Assembly: GCA_016192145.1 (NCBI GenBank) | Contig: JACPUT010000006.1 | Coordinates: 434,001-498,000 of the forward strand | DNA: 64,000 nucleotides | Direction: 5' to 3' | From: Acidobacteriota bacterium | GTDB taxonomy: Bacteria > Acidobacteriota > Holophagae > Holophagales > Holophagaceae | In this document: one piece after another, positions 20,807 through 30,043 of the stretch | How positions within the stretch are numbered: the stretch's first letter is position 1 | Layout: the number at the start of each line of letters is the position of its first letter | Made by a program: the position numbers and the translations under genes | Notes under the pieces: generated by a model | What the model was told of the DNA's origin: nothing | The model's input: the letters and a program-made list of their open reading frames with translations, nothing else | Database searches by the model: none

Positions 20807-21691
20807 TTAGTGGTATCCCCAAACATATTCGACCCTTTGGTTCAGATCCCCAGAGAAGAGTACGTACCCATCTTCGTTGTACCCGCTGTGCCAGAACAAC
20901 AAATCGGACTGCCCGCCGCTCCCAGGAGATACCGCTCCAACGAAATCAAGGCCAGATCCTAGAAACAAAGGGCTCTTGGCGAGAAGGAATGTGTGTTGCT
21001 CCCAGGCTGAATCACTTGGGCCATCGCAACACGAAAAGCCGACGGGGGCATTCAGGCGCAGGGTGACGAGTTTTCGCCCTTGCTTATCCCGGAAGCACTC
21101 AACAACTTGGATGTGATCAAGGGAATAGGTGAACGGGGTTGGCGACTCATCCCCTTGGGGGCAGAGAAAGGCCCGACCTGCTTCCCTTTTGAAAGGACCG
21201 AATAGCCGACGTTTCTCGGCAATGGAAATCCAGCACGGGATCCATTTGCTTGAATCGGTGATCCCCCCGTTCGAGATGGCAATGATCGGGCGATCGTCTG
21301 GGGTAGAGCACCAACCATGGAAACGCTGATTTGAGTTTTTGATACTTGGGAGTGATCCGCTGCCTGCCACCTGCAGGATTCGATCTCGTGGGTACGTCCA
21401 GGCGTATTCGGTTGAGAACCCAGGGTCCGTCGATTCAATGGATCCCAAACGCTTACCCTCATGACTGAATTCCCACTTCATTCTTGGGGCAATGAATCTA
21501 CGCCCTGCATCTTCGTGGCCTAAGGATGTCCATTTCCTACCCTCCTTTACGAACAACGCCCGAATTCCCTTACCTGCCTTCTCGTTGCACTGAGGTGCCT
21601 CAAGCACTCCGATCAGAGGACCATCACCAGCGAAACCACGCGTTGATAGCAGCGTCATGAAAATTAGGAATCTGATTTTCGAGAGGGCCAT
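20807..21691 (-). CDS. Hypothetical secreted protein, atypical composition
   Basis: A 294-residue protein with an N-terminal signal sequence (MALSKIRFLIFMTLLSTRGFAG). The rest has scattered Trp/Cys residues (FHGWCSTPDD, WIPCWIS, GFSCCDGPS) and no family I recognise. Base composition is visibly lower in GC than in the surrounding genes, and codon choice is correspondingly mixed. It lies between two other low-GC orphan genes on the same strand, with gaps over 70 bp. Probably periplasmic or surface exposed; acquired DNA is the likely origin. Confidence 0.6.
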   Translation of the reverse strand: MALSKIRFLIFMTLLSTRGFAGDGPLIGVLEAPQCNEKAGKGIRALFVKEGRKWTSLGHEDAGRRFIAPRMKWEFSHEGKRLGSIESTDPGFSTEYAWTYPRDRILQVAGSGSLPSIKNSNQRFHGWCSTPDDRPIIAISNGGITDSSKWIPCWISIAEKRRLFGPFKREAGRAFLCPQGDESPTPFTYSLDHIQVVECFRDKQGRKLVTLRLNAPVGFSCCDGPSDSAWEQHTFLLAKSPLFLGSGLDFVGAVSPGSGGQSDLLFWHSGYNEDGYVLFSGDLNQRVEYVWGYH

Positions 21692-21769
21692 TCCAGAGTC
21701 ACCTAACTTTCGAAATCACCAGCGGTGACGTGTAGCGCCAGCGTCTGGGGCATTGAGTAGTTAGCCCGA

Positions 21770-22300
21770 TCAAGGTTCCTTGGATAATGTTTCATTCACG
21801 TAGTCCGTTAATAACGGCGATTGAAAAAACACACCCACAACTTGGTACTCATCCGTCGTCTTCCTCAACTCAAAACGAATAGTGCCCGAACCGTTGCGGA
21901 ATTTTGTCGCATAGGTGATGCGACCCCAACGACCGGTTTGATCGACACCAGTCTGAACAAATTGGACGGTTTTAGATTCAATGGGGCCGAGCTTTTCAGT
22001 AATGCCCTTCATTAGTTTGTTGTGCTTTTCCTCGGGGAAGGCATTCCTACCTCCTTGGCCCATTAGTGAGTAGGCGCCAGCAAAATCTTTGGATTCCAAC
22101 TTGGCAAGGTATTGAGAGCAGACTGGCCCGAATTCCTTTTCTCCGACTTTCATTGCGCCAGAAACCATGAAATAGCAGCTCATTCCCATGAGAAGCATGA
22201 GAGCCACAGCACCCAAACAGCCGAAGCCAATCCACTTGCCCCAGGGTTTCCCCTTGGAATTGGAGACATCTGAAGTGGGCGTTGAGTATGAGTTTTCCAT
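21770..22300 (-). CDS. Hypothetical single-pass membrane protein
   Basis: A 176-residue protein with a short polar N-terminus, one membrane helix (WIGFGCLGAVALMLLMGMSCYFMV) and an extracytoplasmic domain of about 120 residues. That domain resembles the NTF2-like or DUF4019-type fold: CSQYLAKLESKDFAGAYSLM at the start and YQVVGVFFQSP at the end are typical of cone-shaped small-domain proteins. No catalytic residues are evident. It belongs to a three-gene patch of lower GC. The start is the ATG at 22300; a GTG-free upstream region supports it. Confidence 0.65.
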   Translation of the reverse strand: MENSYSTPTSDVSNSKGKPWGKWIGFGCLGAVALMLLMGMSCYFMVSGAMKVGEKEFGPVCSQYLAKLESKDFAGAYSLMGQGGRNAFPEEKHNKLMKGITEKLGPIESKTVQFVQTGVDQTGRWGRITYATKFRNGSGTIRFELRKTTDEYQVVGVFFQSPLLTDYVNETLSKEP

Positions 22301-22378
22301 GGAGCACCAGGTCGGAAAGGTTTAATGAAGAGCGGCCTAATTTTGGAAATGGAGTACGAGGAATCACCTTAGTTTGGC

Positions 22379-22402
22379 ATCCAATCCACTGGCGGATTGG
22401 AT
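22379..22402 (-). terminator. Hairpin downstream of the Ser/Thr kinase gene
   Basis: A perfect 9-bp stem ATCCAATCC / GGATTGGAT with a 6-nt loop lies 16 bp past the kinase stop codon. No U-run follows on the minus strand, so terminator function is uncertain. It marks the boundary of the lower-GC patch. Confidence 0.35.
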
Positions 22403-22417
22403 GCGGGTGACCCCACC

Positions 22418-25400
22418 TCACCCCTTCCCTTCCGCATCCCCAATCCCCGGCATGCACGTCCGGAAGTAGCGGTCGGGGCGCTTGATGCCTTGGGCTTGGG
22501 TCCAGGCGGCCACTTGGTCGAGGAGGGCCTTGCCTTCTTTGCCGCCGATGCGGTGGCCGAGGGCCCAGCGGGCGGAGTGGGCTTGGGGCATGAGGAAGCT
22601 GCGCTCGAGGGCGGGGATGGCGGCGCGGAGGTGGCCAAGGGCGGCGGCTTCGCGGCCCTGGAGGAGGGCGGCGCTGGCGCGGAGCTGTTCCGCCAGGGGC
22701 CACCCGTAGGCGAGCTTCTCGCGCTCCAGGGCGGCGATGGCCTTGCGGGCCGTGGGCAGGTGGGCGGGGCCCGCGCTCAGGGCGGCCAGGGCCCAGAGAT
22801 AGTGCCAGGTGAGGTTCAAGCCGGCCACGCGCAGGAGGCCGGAGGCCTTGAGGGGGCCCGCCACGCGGGCCAGCCGGGCCAGGGCCTCCCCGGGGCGGCC
22901 CTCGTAGGTGTCGGCGTCGATGCTCGTCATGAGCACGTAGAAGTCCGGCATCGTGAAGCCGCCCAGGGCCCGGGACCACCCTTCCTCCGCTTCCGCCAAT
23001 TCGGAGCGGCAGAGCTGCGGGGCGTCGTCGGCGAGGTGGAGCTTGGCGGCGATGGCGGCGGCGAAGTGGAGCCGGGCGAAGTCATCGCCCCGTTCCCGGG
23101 CGGCCTGCAGCAGGGCGGGCAGGCGCCGCCGGGCCTCGTCGAAGTGGCCCATGGTGAGCCGCGCGCCGAGGCCGTAGAAGTGGGCGAAGTGGATGTCGTA
23201 GACGAGGGCCTGGGGGTGCTGGTCGGCGATGGCCTGGGCCTTCTCCATCCAAGGGCTCACCTCGTTCCAGCGCCCCTCGGAGCTGGCGACGATCCCAGCG
23301 GCGACGTAGGCCCGGGCCAAGGCCTCGGGATGCCCCATGCGTTCGGCGTGGGCGAGGGTGGTCCGCTGGAAGCGGGCGGTGACCTCGGCGCCGGCGAGGC
23401 CCTTCGCGCTGCGGAGGGCGGTCTCCAGGGCCAGGGAGCGGGCGAGGTTCAGGGGCTCGCCGCTCTCGAGGGCCATCAGCAGGTGCCGGGTCTGGAAGTC
23501 GATGCCCCGCAGGGGGTCGACGGTGCTGAGGCCCGCGGCGGCGACGCGGCAGACCTCCATGCGCAGGAGTTCCTGTGCTGGGATCTGATGGGGCTCCCGG
23601 GCCTCGAAGCGCAGGCCCCGGAGCTGGAGTTGGATCCGGTGGAGGAGGAGGCTGCCGATGGCCTGCAGGCGCGTGGTGGGCCAGCGCAGGCCCACGGCCT
23701 TCACCAGTTCCTTGAGGATGGGAATGCCCTCGTCGAAGTGGCCGCTGCGGATGAACCGATCCGCCGCCAGGCGCTTCAGGTGCATGGCGTCCTCGGGGGT
23801 GGCCCCTTCCACGGCCTCCAGGTAGGCGCGCCCGGCGCGCTGGCCGAAGCCCGCGTGGGCCAGGGCTTCGCCCCGTTTGACGCGGAGGGCCTGGGGTTGG
23901 GGCGCCCCCAGTTCCAGGGCCTTCTGGTAGAAGCGGGCGGCCCGCTCGAAGGCGAGGGCGCCGGAGGCGCGATCGCCGGCCTGGGCGGCATAGACCGCGG
24001 CCCTTCCCGGTTCACCCGCCCCCTCGAAGTGGCGCACGAGGGCCTCGGGATCGAGGCGCCCCGTGGCTTCGAAGGCCAGGGCCAGGGCCCGGTGATGGGC
24101 GCTCAGGGCCGCGGGGGCCAGGGTGCCCAGCACGGCTTCCCGGATGCGATCGTGGTAGGGCTCCAGCATGCGGGCGGCGGCGCTGCCCAGCATGCGGACC
24201 ATGTGCCCGGCGCGCAGCATCACGAGGGGGCCATCCCCGTGCAGCCCCGCGGCCTTGCGGATGACGGGCAGCTCCAGGGGCTGGCCCGCCACGGAGATCA
24301 CCTCGAGCAGGTTGCGGGCCTCGGGGGGGAGGGCCTCCACGCCCGCGCGCACGACCTGCTCCACGCCCCCCACGGCGGAGAGCTCCCGGCGCTGGGTGTA
24401 GCGGGCGAGCTGGCTGATGAAGAAGGGATTGCCCTGGGCCTCCTGCACGATCTGCATCGCCTGCTCGCGGGCGGCCCGATCTTGGGTGCCCATGCAGGCG
24501 AGCGCAAGGTCGCGCGCCTCGTCCGGGGGCAGGGGGCCGAGCTCGATGGTGACGGCCGCGAGCTTGGGCAGCATCTCGAGCAGCACAGGGGAGGTGTCCA
24601 TCTCCTCGCTGCGGAAGGCGAAGATGAGCAGGAGCGTGGGCGCGTCGGGGGGACGGAGCAGCTCCTCCAGCAGCAGGGCGCTATCGAGATCCCCCCACTG
24701 CAGATCGTCGATGACGAGGATGAGCGGGTGCTGATCCCCCATGCGGGCCAGCAGCTCGCGCAGGGCGGCGAAGGCACGGCGCCGGAGCTCCAGCAGATCG
24801 GGCAGGTCGCCGCGCTCCTCCACCTCGAAGGCGGGCACCTGGCGGAGCACGGGGAAGAGGCGGGTGAGGGCCTGGGGGTTGCGCGGCAGCAGCGCCTTGA
24901 CCTCGGCCTCGGGGAGGTGGAAGAGGTGGTTGCTCAGGGCGTCCACGAGGCTGTCGAGGGCCTTGAAGGGCACCGACTCCTGCTCGTAGCAGCGGCCCGT
25001 GAGCATCACGGCCCCGCGATCCCGGCGGTGCACCTCCCGCAGGAAGCGGCGCAGGAGGTGGCTCTTCCCCATGCCGGAGCTGCCGTGCAGGGCGAGGGTG
25101 CGGGGCCTTCCGTCCTGCAGGCCCTTGAAGGCCTGGAGGAGTTCGGCGAGCTCCCACTCCCGGCCCCGCTGCAGGGCGGGCTGGGGCTCGAAGGGGGCGG
25201 GGACGGGGGCCGTGCCCAGGCGCTGGAGCACCTCCGCGCCGCTGGGGCGGTAGGCCGGGCGCCGCTCGAGCAGATCCATGCAGAGGCGGACGAGATCGCG
25301 GGGGAGATCCGGCACGAGCTGATCGGGCGCGATCAGCGGCTCCATCTGCCTGCGCTGGATCATGTCCAGGGAGGTGCCGCGGAAGGGCCGCTGCCCCGTG

Positions 25401-26224
25401 AGGGCTTCGTAGAGCACCACCCCGACGCTGAACCAGTCGCTCGCCTCGGAGATGACGTCGCCCGCGCCCTGCTCGGGCGACATGTAGGAGGGGGTGCCGA
25501 ACACGCGCGTGGGATGGGCCCCGGAGTGGTCGGGTCCCAGGTCCGTCACGAGGCCGAAGTCCAGGATCACCACGCGGCCGTCGGCATCCACCATGATGTT
25601 GCCGGGCTTCAGATCCCGGTGGAGCTTGCCCGCCTGATGCAGGGCGCTCAGCCCCTCCGCCAGCTGGCGGAGGGCGGAGCGCAGCCGGGGCAGATCCGGG
25701 GCGAGGCCATCGGCCTCCTGCGGGGCGGAGGGGGGCTCCTCCGAGGCGGGGGGCAGGGTGGAACCCGGGGGGGCCTCCCGCGAGGCACCCGACGAGGCCA
25801 GGGGATCCGAGACCCGGGTGGGCGCCTCGGAGAGGGGCGTGGCCGCCCAGGTCTCCTCATCGGAGACGGGGGAGTGGGATTCCGAGTGCCAGGGGCCGGC
25901 CCCCGGGGGCGTGCGCACGTACTCGAGGAAGGATTGCCCCTCCACGAGCTCCATGGTGAAGAACCAGCGGTTGCCCACGGAGGTGAGCTCATAGAGCATC
26001 ACCAGGTTGGGATGCACGAGATCCGCGAGGGCGCGGAACTCCCGCTTGAAGAGGTAGAGGGCCTCGGGCGTGGTGTGGTGGAGGAGCTTCAGGGCCACCT
26101 TCGTCTGGCGGGCCAGATCGAAGGCCTGGTAAACGGTGCCGAAGGAGCCCGCGCCCAGACGGCGGCCGAGGCTGAGGGTGCGGGTGCCCTCGAACGCCTC
26201 CAGTTCCCGGCCGGGCTCCTCCAT
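22418..26224 (-). CDS. PknK-like Ser/Thr protein kinase with AAA-type ATPase and TPR-like region
   Basis: A 1268-residue multidomain protein. The N-terminal kinase has the glycine loop LGAGSFGTVY, catalytic K46, HRDLKPGN with D204, the DFG loop ILDFGLV and SYMSPEQ. A Pro/Ser/Ala-rich insertion of about 75 residues (about 105-180) splits the kinase after the hinge. An AAA/STAND ATPase follows, with Walker A GSSGMGKS (K387) and Walker B ILVIDDLQW. The C-terminal 600 residues are helical and TPR-like. This layout is known from PknK and LuxR-type ATPases, but no HTH is visible here. It is the last gene of an operon with two carotenoid proteins, 7 bp downstream. Confidence 0.9.
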   Translation of the reverse strand: MEEPGRELEAFEGTRTLSLGRRLGAGSFGTVYQAFDLARQTKVALKLLHHTTPEALYLFKREFRALADLVHPNLVMLYELTSVGNRWFFTMELVEGQSFLEYVRTPPGAGPWHSESHSPVSDEETWAATPLSEAPTRVSDPLASSGASREAPPGSTLPPASEEPPSAPQEADGLAPDLPRLRSALRQLAEGLSALHQAGKLHRDLKPGNIMVDADGRVVILDFGLVTDLGPDHSGAHPTRVFGTPSYMSPEQGAGDVISEASDWFSVGVVLYEALTGQRPFRGTSLDMIQRRQMEPLIAPDQLVPDLPRDLVRLCMDLLERRPAYRPSGAEVLQRLGTAPVPAPFEPQPALQRGREWELAELLQAFKGLQDGRPRTLALHGSSGMGKSHLLRRFLREVHRRDRGAVMLTGRCYEQESVPFKALDSLVDALSNHLFHLPEAEVKALLPRNPQALTRLFPVLRQVPAFEVEERGDLPDLLELRRRAFAALRELLARMGDQHPLILVIDDLQWGDLDSALLLEELLRPPDAPTLLLIFAFRSEEMDTSPVLLEMLPKLAAVTIELGPLPPDEARDLALACMGTQDRAAREQAMQIVQEAQGNPFFISQLARYTQRRELSAVGGVEQVVRAGVEALPPEARNLLEVISVAGQPLELPVIRKAAGLHGDGPLVMLRAGHMVRMLGSAAARMLEPYHDRIREAVLGTLAPAALSAHHRALALAFEATGRLDPEALVRHFEGAGEPGRAAVYAAQAGDRASGALAFERAARFYQKALELGAPQPQALRVKRGEALAHAGFGQRAGRAYLEAVEGATPEDAMHLKRLAADRFIRSGHFDEGIPILKELVKAVGLRWPTTRLQAIGSLLLHRIQLQLRGLRFEAREPHQIPAQELLRMEVCRVAAAGLSTVDPLRGIDFQTRHLLMALESGEPLNLARSLALETALRSAKGLAGAEVTARFQRTTLAHAERMGHPEALARAYVAAGIVASSEGRWNEVSPWMEKAQAIADQHPQALVYDIHFAHFYGLGARLTMGHFDEARRRLPALLQAARERGDDFARLHFAAAIAAKLHLADDAPQLCRSELAEAEEGWSRALGGFTMPDFYVLMTSIDADTYEGRPGEALARLARVAGPLKASGLLRVAGLNLTWHYLWALAALSAGPAHLPTARKAIAALEREKLAYGWPLAEQLRASAALLQGREAAALGHLRAAIPALERSFLMPQAHSARWALGHRIGGKEGKALLDQVAAWTQAQGIKRPDRYFRTCMPGIGDAEGKG

Positions 26225-26231
26225 CGGGACC

Positions 26232-27074
26232 TCAGGGCTCCACGGGGGCGAACACGCGCAAGGTGGCCGCCAGGAGCGGCACGCCCATGACGAAGGGGGA
26301 GATCACGCGGGTGGCGAGGGGCCAGCCCACGAAGAGATCGCCGAAGCAGAGCACCCCGTAACCCAGGAGCGGCAGCATGAGGATCCATCGGTTGGGGCGG
26401 CCCAGGGGCTTGAGCGGGATGCGCGCGGCCGCGCCGCGGAAGGCCAGGGCGCAGGTGGCGCAGGTGATCACCCACCCGATGAAGTTCTGGAAGGGGATGT
26501 TGAAATACTGGCCCCCGTCCGTCCAGATCCAGGCCTTCACTTCACCTGCCATGAGGGGATCCATGGTGAGGTCCCAGGCGGTCATGATCAGGCCCGAGAA
26601 CAGCGAGGCCGTGAGGGCCCAGCCGAAGCCCGCGGGCAGCGAGAGGGGCCCGTCGCCCAGCAGGAGGTCGGCCATGAGGTGGCAGGGGTAGAGCACCATG
26701 AAGTAGGCGCAGGGGATGATGATGGGCACCGTGCCGAACCACTTGGGGCCGAGCAGATCCGTGTACTGGTAGGGCCCGAAAATGAGGCCCGTGCGGGCGC
26801 CCACGAACTCGAAGGCGAAGGAGATCACGTAGGTCAGCGCGAAGAAGGCGAGCGCCTGCCGCCAGCCCAGCGTGTACAGGGCGTGGATGAACACGAGCAC
26901 CGTGAAGATGATCGTGGTGATGGGGAAGGCCACCCGCTCCACGGGCGCCACCTGATGGGTGACGTGGTAGATCTGGATGCAGAGGTGGGCGAGGAAGGCG
27001 AAGGCCATTCCCGTCATGAGGAGGATCTCGAGCCCCCGGTGGGCTTCGACCTTTTGTTCGAGGTACGTTTTCAT
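26232..27074 (-). CDS. CruF-like carotenoid biosynthesis membrane protein (copy 2)
   Basis: A 280-residue polytopic membrane protein with seven or eight hydrophobic segments. It belongs to the DUF422/CruF-type family, some of whose members hydrate the end of acyclic or monocyclic carotenoids (2',1'-hydratase). Family-like stretches are FEFVGARTGLIFGPYQYT, MTAWDLTMDP and GQYFNIPFQNFIGWV. It is about 30% similar by eye to the gene just upstream. Its ATG overlaps that gene's stop as ATGA. No phytoene synthase or desaturase is in the window, so whether the substrate is a carotenoid is an inference from family alone. Confidence 0.82.
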   Translation of the reverse strand: MKTYLEQKVEAHRGLEILLMTGMAFAFLAHLCIQIYHVTHQVAPVERVAFPITTIIFTVLVFIHALYTLGWRQALAFFALTYVISFAFEFVGARTGLIFGPYQYTDLLGPKWFGTVPIIIPCAYFMVLYPCHLMADLLLGDGPLSLPAGFGWALTASLFSGLIMTAWDLTMDPLMAGEVKAWIWTDGGQYFNIPFQNFIGWVITCATCALAFRGAAARIPLKPLGRPNRWILMLPLLGYGVLCFGDLFVGWPLATRVISPFVMGVPLLAATLRVFAPVEP

Positions 27075-27874
27075 CGGGACACCTCCATCCGCTTGAGACG
27101 CACGGCGGCCACCAGGAGGGGCGCGCCCATGGAGAAGGGGGAGATGAGGCGGGTGGCCTCGGGGTAGCCGATGAAGACGTCGGGCAGGCCCAGGAGGCCG
27201 AAGGTGATGAGGGGCAGGGCGTAGAACCACTTGGAGTGGGCGGCCACGGGCGGCGGGGCCTCGCTGCGCTCCGTGAGCCGCAGGGTGATGTTGATGATGA
27301 AGCAGGTCTCCACCCAGCTCAGGTAGTTGGCGAAGGGGATGCCGAAGTAGGGGCCGGGCTGTTCCCACACCCAGGCCTTCACCTTGAGCACCATGTAGGG
27401 ATCCACGGTGAGATCCCAGGCCGTCATCACGAGGGCGGTGAGGAAGGCGAGGCCCAGGATCCAGGCCCCCTTGCCCTGGGTGCTCACCATCCGGCCCTCG
27501 GTGATGAGGTTCACCACGAGGTGGCTCGCGTACATGGTGGTGAACCAGCCCAGGGGGATCACGTAGGGCACGGGGCCCAGGCGGGGGCCGAGCACTTCCG
27601 TGTAGTAGTAGGGCGTGGCGAGTCCCGTGGCGATGCTCAGGGTCTCCGCGCCGTAGGAGAGGCCCACGCAGATGCCGAAGAACATCCAGGCCCGGCGCCA
27701 GCCCAGGAGGTGCCCGGCGTGGAGGAGCATGGCCGTGGCCATCACGATGTTGCTGATGACCAGCGAGGGCTTCTCCCCCGCGGTGATCGCCGCGTGGCCG
27801 TGCAGGACCAGGCCCACCGCCACCAGCGCGGCTGCCGCCACGCCGAACCCACTTTTCCGACTCGTTTCGGCCAT
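27071..27874 (-). CDS. CruF-like carotenoid biosynthesis membrane protein (copy 1)
   Basis: A 267-residue polytopic membrane protein, paralogous to the next gene. Matching positions include YGAETLSIATGLATPYYYTE, MTAWDLTVDPYMV, PGPYFGIPFANYLSWV and the C-terminal GYPEATRLISPFSMGAPLL. The shared segments show an ancient tandem duplication. CruF-type proteins modify carotenoid end groups in the inner membrane. The first gene of a three-gene operon ending in a Ser/Thr kinase. The ATG at 27874 is the first possible in-frame start with basic residues ahead of helix 1. Confidence 0.82.
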   Translation of the reverse strand: MAETSRKSGFGVAAAALVAVGLVLHGHAAITAGEKPSLVISNIVMATAMLLHAGHLLGWRRAWMFFGICVGLSYGAETLSIATGLATPYYYTEVLGPRLGPVPYVIPLGWFTTMYASHLVVNLITEGRMVSTQGKGAWILGLAFLTALVMTAWDLTVDPYMVLKVKAWVWEQPGPYFGIPFANYLSWVETCFIINITLRLTERSEAPPPVAAHSKWFYALPLITFGLLGLPDVFIGYPEATRLISPFSMGAPLLVAAVRLKRMEVSR

Positions 27875-27949
27875 GAAGCCCCTCGTGGTTTTTGGAGGGA
27901 GTCTAACAGGGTCAGTGACTAAGCGCCCTGTCCGAGACTGCGCCGGGGC

Positions 27950-28819
27950 TCAGCCTCCGGTAGCTTCCATGCCCAGGGCCATGGACCAGGCCGCGGAGGC
28001 GCCCGGCGCGAGGCTCAAGACGCCGGGCCGATCTGTGAAGTCCCCCGTGAAGCCCACTTCATCCGCGAGCCCCTGCCAGGGTTCCAGGCAGAGGAAGGGC
28101 GCGCCGGGCTTCGTCCAGCAGGCGAAGGAGGGGGCCTCCCACCGGACGCGCAGCCGCGGCTCCCCGGGCACGCCGTAGCGCGCGCCGCGGCTTCGCACGG
28201 TATCCCAGATGAGGGCGTCCGCCGTGAAGAGGTCATCCTTCAAGGCCAGGGTGCGCGCCACCACGGGCGAAGGGCGTCGTCCGTGCGCGATGAAGTCGCC
28301 CGCGAGCTGGCGCAAGGCATCGGGTTCCCCTTCATCGAAGACGAGGGCGTGGGCCTCCCGGGCCTGCCCCGCGAGCAGGGGCCACCGGAAGGCGGGATGG
28401 AAGCCGAACTGCGCGGGCAGCGGTTCGGCGCCGGGGTTGCGCAGCACGGCTTCCATGCGCAGGCCCGAGGGCTTCAGGGTGAAACGCAGCGTCAATTCGA
28501 AGGCGAAGGGATAGTGGGCTCGCGTGCCTTCATCGTCCTCGAGTCGGAGCAGCGCCTGCGAGGCCGTGGCGTCCACCACCTCCCATGCGCGATCCCGGGC
28601 GAAGCCGTGCTTGGGCATGGGGAAGCGCGCCTCGCCCACGCGAAGGTGCCCCCCCGCCACGCTGCCCACCACGGGAAAGAGCAGCGGTGCCCGGCGACCC
28701 CACCAGGCGGGATCGCCGTTCCAGAGCAGCTCGTGGCCTTCCCATGTGAAGGACTGGAGCTCGGCACCGTGGTGCGATACCGAAGCGCCGTAGGGCCCCG
28801 CGTGAAGCTGCAGCGTCAT
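27950..28819 (-). CDS. Aldose 1-epimerase family protein
   Basis: A 289-residue galactose-mutarotase-like protein that would interconvert alpha and beta anomers of a sugar. The YeaD/LacX-like pattern is visible: HHGAELQSFTW, ELLWNGDPAWWGRRAPLLFP, MPKHGFARDRAWEV (catalytic His), FGFHPAFRWPL (second His) and FLCLEPWQGLADE (catalytic Glu). The start overlaps the SprT-like gene stop (ATGA). No sugar operon adjoins; the substrate is unknown. Confidence 0.9.
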   Translation of the reverse strand: MTLQLHAGPYGASVSHHGAELQSFTWEGHELLWNGDPAWWGRRAPLLFPVVGSVAGGHLRVGEARFPMPKHGFARDRAWEVVDATASQALLRLEDDEGTRAHYPFAFELTLRFTLKPSGLRMEAVLRNPGAEPLPAQFGFHPAFRWPLLAGQAREAHALVFDEGEPDALRQLAGDFIAHGRRPSPVVARTLALKDDLFTADALIWDTVRSRGARYGVPGEPRLRVRWEAPSFACWTKPGAPFLCLEPWQGLADEVGFTGDFTDRPGVLSLAPGASAAWSMALGMEATGG

Positions 28820-29238
28820 GCGGCTTCCTGACCTATTCCATGCGTGACGCTCTGGTGCCCAAACGCCTCCCACGCCAGCCGCCGGAACTGATCCGTGTGC
28901 CCCCAGTCCACCTTGTCCAGCCACAGCTTGTAGTGGAGCAACTCATGCTCCAGGATCCGCGCCTGGATCTCCTCCGGCGTGTGGCACCTCACGCCGCACA
29001 CCACCTGGGGCCAGGGCCAGTCGAGGCGGCGCAGCAGCGGGATGCTCATGCGGATCTCGGGACGCCACACGCCGCGCGCATCCTTCTCGATCACGAAGAG
29101 CCCCGCGCAGCGCGTCATGCGCGGCGACCACACGAGGGGCAAGGGCGGAAGGTCCCACCCCGCCTGGCGGAGGATGAGCGCGGCTTTGTGGCGGAGGGTG
29201 GGGGGCACGCTTCCGATTTTGGGGCCAAAGGGGGCCAC
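28816..29238 (-). CDS. SprT-like zinc metalloprotease-domain protein
   Basis: A 140-residue protein with the zinc-protease helix HELLHYKLW (HExxH) followed by GHTDQFRRL, which supplies the third ligand position in SprT-type proteins. The N-terminal segment LRHKAALILRQAGW precedes the usual sheet. Bacterial SprT proteins are small, cytoplasmic and of poorly known role. It probably begins at GTG 29238. The stop overlaps the aldose epimerase start, so the two are co-translated despite no obvious functional link. Confidence 0.82.
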   Translation of the reverse strand: MAPFGPKIGSVPPTLRHKAALILRQAGWDLPPLPLVWSPRMTRCAGLFVIEKDARGVWRPEIRMSIPLLRRLDWPWPQVVCGVRCHTPEEIQARILEHELLHYKLWLDKVDWGHTDQFRRLAWEAFGHQSVTHGIGQEAA

Positions 29239-29327
29239 GGGCGAACCCGGATTTACGGGCCTTCGGTGCGCATTGGGCCTGCCCCCTGCCAGACTGGGAA
29301 GGTTCCGCCCCGAAATAGGAGATGACC

Positions 29328-29930
29328 ATGGCCACCGGGTGCTCCCGCCTCTCCCTGCTCCTCACGGCGACCTGCCTCGTCTCCACGGTTCCGGTCGCGG
29401 CGCAGGGCACGGCCATCTCCTTCTTCAACAGCGCCACCCGCAGGTACCGGCAAGGGGACCTCGACGGGGCCCTGGCGGATTTCACGAAGGCCATCGAGCT
29501 CAATCCCGACTATTGGAAGGCCTACACCAGCCGGGGGGTGGTCCGGAGGGACAAGGGGGACCTGGAAGGGGCCTTGAAGGATCACTCCCGCTCCATCCAG
29601 ATCAACCCGAAGAACGCGGCGGCCTACGGCAACCGGGGCGTGGCGCTGCGGGACAAGGGCGACCTCGATGGCGCCCTGGCCGACTATTCGGCGGCCCTGG
29701 CCCTGGATCCCCTGGATTCCTACACCTACAGCAACCGGGGGGTGGTGCGCGCCGACCGGAGGGAGGATGACGCCGCCATCGCCGACTTCAGCCGCGCCAT
29801 CGAGCTGCGGCCGGAATACGCCGAGGCCTACTTCAACCGCTCCGTGTGCAAGAAGCGGAAGGGGGATCTGGAAGGCGCGAAGCGCGACCGGGCCAAGGCG
29901 ATCAGCCTCGACCCCCGCCTGGACCGCTGA
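29328..29930 (+). CDS. Secreted tetratricopeptide-repeat protein
   Basis: About 200 residues. A signal peptide (SRLSLLLTATCLVSTVPVAAQG) is followed by five TPR units with the regular A-x-x-D-x-x-K-A-I-x-L-N/D-P pattern, for example GALADFTKAIELNPDYWKAY. It is a likely periplasmic scaffold for protein-protein contacts. Two in-frame ATGs exist; 29328 is preferred because the AGGAG site lies at the right distance, while ATG 29322 is adjacent to it. It stands alone on the plus strand. Confidence 0.9.
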   Translation: MATGCSRLSLLLTATCLVSTVPVAAQGTAISFFNSATRRYRQGDLDGALADFTKAIELNPDYWKAYTSRGVVRRDKGDLEGALKDHSRSIQINPKNAAAYGNRGVALRDKGDLDGALADYSAALALDPLDSYTYSNRGVVRADRREDDAAIADFSRAIELRPEYAEAYFNRSVCKKRKGDLEGAKRDRAKAISLDPRLDR

Positions 29931-30043
29931 GGCTGCCAAGGGGTGAGGCGGGGGGAGGGTGTGGGCCACTCCAGGATCGTGAAAGTTGACCGTTGGGTAT
30001 GATGTCAGATGTGACTTGGTCACACGCTGGATATCGGACCCCC

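Noticed and set aside
22397-26290. 1297-codon plus-strand frame opposite the Ser/Thr kinase
   Set aside because: Antisense shadow of the kinase/ATPase gene, with no recognisable domain.
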